A stretch of DNA of 10,921 nucleotides, from contig JAGRAA010000006.1 in the NCBI GenBank assembly GCA_020435185.1, forward strand, positions 1 through 10,921. The letters are read 5' to 3'. Under the pieces are notes generated by a model, which was not told the origin of the DNA, made no database searches, and saw only the letters and a program-made list of their open reading frames with translations. Position 1 is the stretch's first letter, and the number at the start of each line of letters is the position of its first letter. This DNA comes from Bdellovibrionales bacterium (GTDB lineage Bacteria > Bdellovibrionota > Bdellovibrionia > Bdellovibrionales > UBA1609). Made by a program: the position numbers and the translations under genes. Positions 7,257 through 10,921 of the stretch are shown here, in pieces.

Positions 7257-7496
7257 ATGGAGAATATGAATCATCAACACCATAAGATGAAAACCAAAAA
7301 CGCCTTTTGGAAAAACCCATTAGTATGGGTTTGTTTAGCAGCTATAGGTTATTGGGTTTATACTTATCATCTTGAACATGCACTTGGGTTTCTACCTTAT
7401 GCAATTCTTCTTCTTTGTCCACTAATGCATATATTTATGCATGGGGGACACCATCATGAAAATCATCAGCATGAAGAAAATAAGGAGGACAAGTAA
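7257..7496 (+). CDS. DUF2933-type small membrane protein with His-rich tail
   Basis: This 79-residue protein has two hydrophobic segments (about 22-37 and 44-60) and the typical DUF2933 ending CPLMHIFMHGGHHH (54-67), followed by a His-rich, charged tail (ENHQHEENKEDK). The N-terminus also has a His cluster (NHQHHKMK, 5-12). Short DUF2933 proteins commonly occur beside copper ATPases and multicopper oxidases, but their function is not established; metal binding by the His clusters is an inference. AAGGAG (7243-7248) lies 8 bases before the ATG. The gene begins 1 base after the copA stop, so it is almost certainly cotranscribed with it. Confidence 0.85.
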   Translation: MENMNHQHHKMKTKNAFWKNPLVWVCLAAIGYWVYTYHLEHALGFLPYAILLLCPLMHIFMHGGHHHENHQHEENKEDK

Positions 7497-7497
7497 T

Positions 7498-8157
7498 ATG
7501 CATGGCGAATCACAATCTGCTTATGGATTATGGACACTGGTAATTTTAAACTCAGCCATCTTTATAATTTTTGCTTTTAGTTTTACTAAGCCGAAATCAA
7601 AAACAGACTGGCGCTCCCTAGGGGCATTTTCTGCCTTTATTCTTGCTTTGTTTACTGAAATGTATGGCTTTCCTCTGACAATCTACTTTTTGTCTGGTTG
7701 GCTAAGCGAAAAATTCCCAGGACTAAATATTTTTTCACATGAAAGTGGGCATTTATGGGCTGCCTTTTTGGACTCAAAAATTGACCCCCATTTTCACCCT
7801 ATTCATTTGGCAGCAAACTTATTTATTGTATTGGGATTCATCTTACTTTCTTCTGGGTGGAGAGTTCTTCATGCGGCACAAGTCAATCACACTCTGGCGA
7901 CACAAGGACTTTATTCTAAAGTACGCCATCCGCAATATGTTGGCTTTGTGGCCATAATGTTTGGCTTTCTACTCATGTGGCCAACTCTTCTTACCTTATT
8001 CATGTTTCCAATATTACTTTATATGTATCACGGACTAGGAAAGCATGAAGAGAAATTGATGATTGAGGAGTTTGGGCAAGAGTATTTGGACTACAAAAAA
8101 CGAGTCCCAGCCTATATTCCCAAATGGGCCTCCCTCTTTCAAGAAAAGGAGGCATAA
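7498..8157 (+). CDS. Membrane methyltransferase of the isoprenylcysteine carboxyl methyltransferase-like family
   Basis: This 219-residue integral membrane protein has hydrophobic segments at about 10-30, 42-67, 102-120 and 145-177. Its C-terminal half carries the family's S-adenosylmethionine-binding pattern: GLYSKVRHPQYVGF (137-150), then GKHEEKLMIEEFGQEYLDYKK (181-201) and RVPAYIPK (202-209). This is the ICMT/PEMT-like superfamily. Bacterial members of this type have no established substrate; prenylcysteine is unlikely, and lipids or small molecules are possible. The start at 7498 is chosen because AAGGAGG (7482-7488) lies 9 bases upstream; a longer in-frame ORF from 7441 would overlap the DUF2933 gene by 56 bases and lacks such a site. 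It begins 1 base after the upstream stop. Why a methyltransferase is carried in a copper operon is not known. Confidence 0.85.
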   Translation: MHGESQSAYGLWTLVILNSAIFIIFAFSFTKPKSKTDWRSLGAFSAFILALFTEMYGFPLTIYFLSGWLSEKFPGLNIFSHESGHLWAAFLDSKIDPHFHPIHLAANLFIVLGFILLSSGWRVLHAAQVNHTLATQGLYSKVRHPQYVGFVAIMFGFLLMWPTLLTLFMFPILLYMYHGLGKHEEKLMIEEFGQEYLDYKKRVPAYIPKWASLFQEKEA

Positions 8158-8289
8158 GTGCATCATGGTGAAGATATGAACGCATGGCACATGATTACGG
8201 GTCCACATGCAATATGGTGGATACTCGGCGTTGTTGCCGTAGCAGTAGTTGTATTTTTAGTTTTAAAGAAAAACAAAGGAGATCAGTGA
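8158..8289 (+). CDS. Small 43-residue single-pass membrane protein (GTG start)
   Basis: A 43-residue frame runs from GTG at 8158 to TGA at 8287-8289. It encodes a short His/Met-bearing start (MHHGEDMNAWHM), one strong membrane helix (about residues 18-36: AIWWILGVVAVAVVVFLVL) and a basic end (KKNKGDQ). A strong AAGGAGG (8146-8152) lies 5 bases before the GTG; the in-frame ATG at codon 7 lacks a site. It starts immediately after the stop of the methyltransferase gene and its stop shares one base with the next ATG, so it fills the gap between the two genes exactly. I recognise no family. The three His and two further Met residues before the helix could bind copper at the membrane surface, which is inference. 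Confidence 0.75.
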   Translation: MHHGEDMNAWHMITGPHAIWWILGVVAVAVVVFLVLKKNKGDQ

Positions 8290-8741
8290 TGGTATTTTTA
8301 GGAGATATTGCATTTTATATGGCGACATTAGTTTTTGCTGTTGGAGTATGGATGATCCACCATTCGAAACACCACGATACAGGAAAAGAATGTCGGCTGC
8401 TAAAGACAGGCGGCTACATCGTTACCGTTATTTCTATTTTGGGTATGCTCTGCACGGGGTACTATTGGATGAAATATTACTCACAAGATGCCTACAAAAA
8501 GCCATTTCCCCACCATGAGATGATGAGCATGAATGGAATGATGGGCAAGGGTGGAATGATGAATATGATGGGTAAAGGCAACATGATGGGAAATATGAGT
8601 GGCTGTATGTCTCAAATGCAGGGAAAAATGATGGACCCTGAAATGATGGCCAAAATGAAAGGCTGCATGATGCAGGGAATGGGCAACATGAATGATGGTG
8701 CTAAAGAGATGAGTAAAGAAGAGCACGAGTCACATCACTAA
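8289..8741 (+). CDS. Two-pass membrane protein with Met-rich, probably copper-binding tail
   Basis: This 150-residue protein has two membrane helices (about 3-23 and 42-61) and then a soluble tail. Between residues 78 and 141 there are 24 Met, in imperfect repeats: MMGKGG (84-89), MMGKGN (93-98), MMGNMSG (99-105), and two Gly-Cys-Met units, GCMSQM (105-110) and GCMMQGM (125-131). A HHSKHH cluster (24-29) follows the first helix. Clusters of Met with Cys are typical Cu(I)/Ag(I) ligands in exported copper proteins, so copper storage or hand-over at the membrane is inferred. The topology is unresolved. The start at 8289 is chosen because AAAGGAG (8275-8281) lies 7 bases upstream; the longer in-frame ORF from 8184 would overlap the 43-residue gene. 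I do not recognise a named family. Confidence 0.85.
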   Translation: MVFLGDIAFYMATLVFAVGVWMIHHSKHHDTGKECRLLKTGGYIVTVISILGMLCTGYYWMKYYSQDAYKKPFPHHEMMSMNGMMGKGGMMNMMGKGNMMGNMSGCMSQMQGKMMDPEMMAKMKGCMMQGMGNMNDGAKEMSKEEHESHH

Positions 8742-8774
8742 GACAATTTTGATGTAACGGCAAAAGGCGGATTT

Positions 8775-10139
8775 ATGAGAATATCTTTCTTAGGAGGAGC
8801 AGGGACTGTCACTGGCTCTAAGTATCTTGTAGAAGATGAAAGTCTTGATGGTCCCATCCTTTTAGATTGCGGATTATTTCAGGGCCTAAAGAATTTGAGG
8901 TTGAAAAATCGTGATCCTTTATCAGTTGATCCTACGAAACTTTCTGCCGTTATATTAACCCACGCCCACTTAGACCATAGTGGCTATCTTCCCCTTCTTG
9001 TCAAAAATGGGTTTAAAGGGCCAATTTACTGTAGTGACGCTACTTTTGAATTGTGTAAAATCTTATTGCCTGACTCCGGTTACCTTCAAGAAGAAGAAGC
9101 AAGGTATGCAAACAAGAGAAGATTTTCAAAACACAACCCGGCACTGCCCCTTTATACCCAAGAGGATGCCGAAAAATCTTTGTCAGTCTTCAAGCCGGTA
9201 AAAAGACATAACAAGATTAAACTTGGTTCAAATGCCTCTTTCGAACTATTTAATGCTGGACACATTTTAGGTTCATCTTTTGTAAGAATTCAGATTAATG
9301 GGAAATTAATCATATTCTCGGGCGATCTTGGAAGGCCTAATGACTCTGTTATGAAGGCCCCAGAAGATTTAGTCGATTGTGATTACCTTGTCGTTGAATC
9401 TACCTATGGAAATCGAAAGCACGACAACTCAAATCCAATAGGATTACTTGCTGAGTTAGCACAAGATGCTTGGAAGAATAAGGCAGTAATTGTTATTCCA
9501 GCCTTTGCTGTGGGACGAGCGCAAACTCTTTTACATTTATTTGCTGACTTAAAAAATAAAGGACAAATCCCCAACATTCCAATTTATTTAAATAGTCCAA
9601 TGGCAACAAATGTAACCAAAGTGTTTTGCGACTTCCAAGACGACCATCGTTTAAATGAGCAGCAATGCCACGAAGCCTGTGAAGTGGCTAAATACATTCG
9701 TTCACCAGAGGAGAGCAAAGATCTTAACACCAGGTCAGGACCGATGATTATTATTTCTGCTAGTGGTATGGCGACAGGAGGTCGAGTGATTCATCATCTG
9801 AAAGCTTTTGTTGAAAACCCGAAAAATATAATTCTATTTGCAGGGTTTCAGGCTGCTGGAACCAGAGGGGCTTCAATGATGGCTGGTGCTGAAGAAATTA
9901 AAATTCATGGTCAATACTTTAGGGTAAAAGCAAGAATAGTAAATATAGACTCATTCTCCGCACATGCTGACTACAGTGAAATTCTAAATTGGTTGGACTC
10001 AGCGAAGAAAGCACCAATGAAAGTCTTTGTGACCCACGGTGAAGCATCAGCTTCTGATAGTCTACGTCAAAAAATTGAAGAAAAGTTTAATTGGAATGTA
10101 GAAGTTCCATTTTTAGGTGAATCCAAGGAGCTTTCATGA
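8775..10139 (+). CDS. Beta-CASP metallo-beta-lactamase-fold hydrolase (RNA-processing type)
   Basis: This 454-residue protein belongs to the Ysh1/CPSF-like group of metallo-beta-lactamases, which in characterised members are RNA endo/exonucleases. The zinc-binding motifs are complete: HAHLDH (63-68), His163 in GHILGS, and Asp184 in SGDLGR. The beta-CASP part is also present: EST (208-210) followed by YGNR, PAFAVGRAQ (242-250), SASGMATGGR (328-337), and the C-terminal His397 in FSAHAD and His421 in VTHGE. All catalytic positions I can identify are kept, so an active enzyme is expected; the substrate is unknown. It is cytoplasmic, with no signal peptide. A weak AAGG (8764-8767) precedes the ATG. 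The gene lies 33 bases after the Met-rich protein gene with no visible terminator or promoter, so it may belong to the copA transcript. Its stop overlaps the next ATG by 4 bases. Confidence 0.92.
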   Translation: MRISFLGGAGTVTGSKYLVEDESLDGPILLDCGLFQGLKNLRLKNRDPLSVDPTKLSAVILTHAHLDHSGYLPLLVKNGFKGPIYCSDATFELCKILLPDSGYLQEEEARYANKRRFSKHNPALPLYTQEDAEKSLSVFKPVKRHNKIKLGSNASFELFNAGHILGSSFVRIQINGKLIIFSGDLGRPNDSVMKAPEDLVDCDYLVVESTYGNRKHDNSNPIGLLAELAQDAWKNKAVIVIPAFAVGRAQTLLHLFADLKNKGQIPNIPIYLNSPMATNVTKVFCDFQDDHRLNEQQCHEACEVAKYIRSPEESKDLNTRSGPMIIISASGMATGGRVIHHLKAFVENPKNIILFAGFQAAGTRGASMMAGAEEIKIHGQYFRVKARIVNIDSFSAHADYSEILNWLDSAKKAPMKVFVTHGEASASDSLRQKIEEKFNWNVEVPFLGESKELS

Positions 10140-10807
10140 ATTCAAAATTTCATGACCAAAATCCTTGGGGAAAAGGAATTCATGATTGTGAGTGCAAGCA
10201 ACTTGCACATAGCCCTAAACTGATTGTTCTCACTGGGGGTCCAAGTGCTGGTAAAACAGCAGTCTTAGAAATGGTTTTAAAAACATTTTGCCCCCATGTC
10301 ACTGTGATTCCCGAGGCTGCCGGAATTGTATTCGGGGGTGGCTTTTTTCGCAGAGAAACTTTACCGGCCAAAAAAGGGGCTCAAAGGGCAATTTTTAAAG
10401 TTCAAAGAGAATTAGAGCAAATTATATTGGAAGAAAAGGAAGCCGCCGTGGCAATTTGTGATCGCGGTACGGTAGATGGATTGGCCTATTGGCCCGAGTC
10501 TGAAGATGGATTTTGGCAGGAGCTGCAAACTTCAAAAGAAACTGAATTTGGAAGATATGAAGCCGTCATTCACTTGCGAACTCCTGATCTTACTCAAGGA
10601 TACAACCTAGACAACCCCGTTAGAATTGAGTCAGCTCAAGAAGCTTTGAAAATTGATAGTAAATTGATGGAAGCTTGGTCAGGTCACCCCAATGTTTTCA
10701 CAATTGAATCTCAAGATGATTTTTTGTCAAAAGCACAAAAGGCATTAGAGGCAATTCAAAGCTTTCTACCAAACTGTTGTCAGAAAACTAAGGTAGATGT
10801 AAGGTAA
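10136..10807 (+). CDS. P-loop NTPase of the AAA_28 (Ttd14/NadR-like) type
   Basis: This 223-residue cytoplasmic protein has a Walker A motif GGPSAGKT (34-41) after a beta strand (LIVLTGG), then VIPEAAG (58-64), where Glu60 matches the conserved Glu of the AAA_28 family, and CDRGTVDGLAYW (108-119) in the position of the family's DRG...Y segment. AAA_28 proteins are small P-loop NTPases, some of them nucleotide or metabolite kinases; the substrate here is unknown. A Cys/His-rich stretch (HDCECKQ, 16-22) precedes the P-loop and CC (214-215) is near the end; these could bind metal, but this is speculative. AAGGAG (10125-10130) lies 5 bases before the ATG, which overlaps the stop of the beta-CASP gene (ATGA), so the two proteins are translationally coupled and probably work together. 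Confidence 0.85.
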   Translation: MNSKFHDQNPWGKGIHDCECKQLAHSPKLIVLTGGPSAGKTAVLEMVLKTFCPHVTVIPEAAGIVFGGGFFRRETLPAKKGAQRAIFKVQRELEQIILEEKEAAVAICDRGTVDGLAYWPESEDGFWQELQTSKETEFGRYEAVIHLRTPDLTQGYNLDNPVRIESAQEALKIDSKLMEAWSGHPNVFTIESQDDFLSKAQKALEAIQSFLPNCCQKTKVDVR

Positions 10808-10826
10808 TTTCATTTTTCATTCGTAG

Positions 10827-10854
10827 CTGACAATGCGCAACATATGTGTATTCT
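10827..10854 (+). promoter_or_regulatory. Weak candidate promoter for a gene beyond the window
   Basis: CTGACA (10827-10832) and TATTCT (10849-10854) are 16 bases apart and could form a sigma70-type promoter for a gene starting near 10870. TAGCTG (10824-10829) and CAGCTA (10862-10867) form a short, widely spaced inverted repeat around it. The match is weak and the gene it would serve is not visible. Confidence 0.3.
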
Positions 10855-10869
10855 GATTATACAGCTAAC

Positions 10870-10921
10870 ATGATTAAGGAACGAATCAAGTTGAATAATT
10901 TCGTTTTTTTGATAGATTACT
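10870..10921 (+). CDS. Possible start of a further gene, cut by window edge
   Basis: A frame is open from ATG at 10870 to the end of the window (17 codons, MIKERIKLNNFVFLIDY). The ATG has no clear ribosome-binding site; the in-frame TTG at 10891 is preceded by AAGGA (10876-10880) at 10 bases, which is a better site. Too little is visible to identify a product, and it may not be a gene. Confidence 0.2.
   Translation, partial: MIKERIKLNNFVFLIDY

Noticed and set aside
7441..7443. ATG at 7441 as the start of the methyltransferase
   Set aside because: It overlaps the DUF2933 gene by 56 bases and has no good ribosome-binding site, while ATG 7498 follows AAGGAGG at 9 bases.
8184..8288. N-terminal extension of the Met-rich protein from 8184
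   Set aside because: The extension overlaps the 43-residue gene in another frame, and ATG 8289 has a strong ribosome-binding site.
8481..8726. His-rich 81-residue ORF on the minus strand
   Set aside because: It is the mirror of the Met-rich tail: the complement of ATG is CAT (His). It has no independent support.

Overview
This window is a metal-resistance locus from an AT-rich, Gram-negative bacterium, and copper (possibly also silver) is the most likely substrate. The evidence for a Gram-negative cell is a CusA-type RND pump, which needs an outer membrane, together with Sec signal peptides on two small exported proteins. I cannot assign a genus. The codon use, the signal peptides and the mix of small periplasmic metal proteins would fit a proteobacterium or a Bdellovibrionota-like organism, but this is only an impression.

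Left block (1-4542, + strand). The window opens inside the gene for a CusA-family heavy-metal efflux pump, whose first ~60-90 codons lie outside. It is followed, with 4-base ATGA overlaps, by an exported c-type haem-binding protein and an exported small cupredoxin-like protein. After 30 bases comes a PepSY-domain membrane protein that starts with TTG. The four genes look like one transcript whose promoter lies to the left of the window.

Centre (4561-5053). A CsoR-type copper-sensing repressor gene runs leftward, convergent with the PepSY gene and divergent from the copper ATPase gene. The intergenic region holds a TTGACA -35 box with a -10 box 17 bases away, and a perfect 14+14 base palindrome that covers the -10. 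This palindrome is the likely CsoR operator. A second perfect palindrome (10+10 bases) sits closer to csoR.

Right block (5054-10807, + strand). A Cu+ P1B-type ATPase with an N-terminal His/Cys-rich heavy-metal-binding domain is followed by a tightly packed series: a DUF2933 membrane protein, an ICMT-like membrane methyltransferase, a previously untracked 43-residue single-pass protein, and a two-pass membrane protein with an extremely Met-rich tail. After 33 bases come a beta-CASP metallo-beta-lactamase RNA-processing-type hydrolase and a P-loop NTPase of the AAA_28 type, which overlap by 4 bases. The last ~110 bases hold at most a weak promoter and the possible start of another gene.

Working model. 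CopA moves Cu+ from cytoplasm to periplasm and the CusA pump exports it from the cell. The haem, cupredoxin and PepSY proteins form a candidate periplasm-facing redox or copper-handling module. The Met/His-rich small membrane proteins probably bind Cu+ at the membrane. CsoR releases the copA promoter when Cu+ is bound. The roles of the methyltransferase, the beta-CASP hydrolase and the AAA_28 NTPase in this setting are unknown and are the most interesting open question. No RNA genes, CRISPR arrays, insertion sequences or clear intrinsic terminators were seen.
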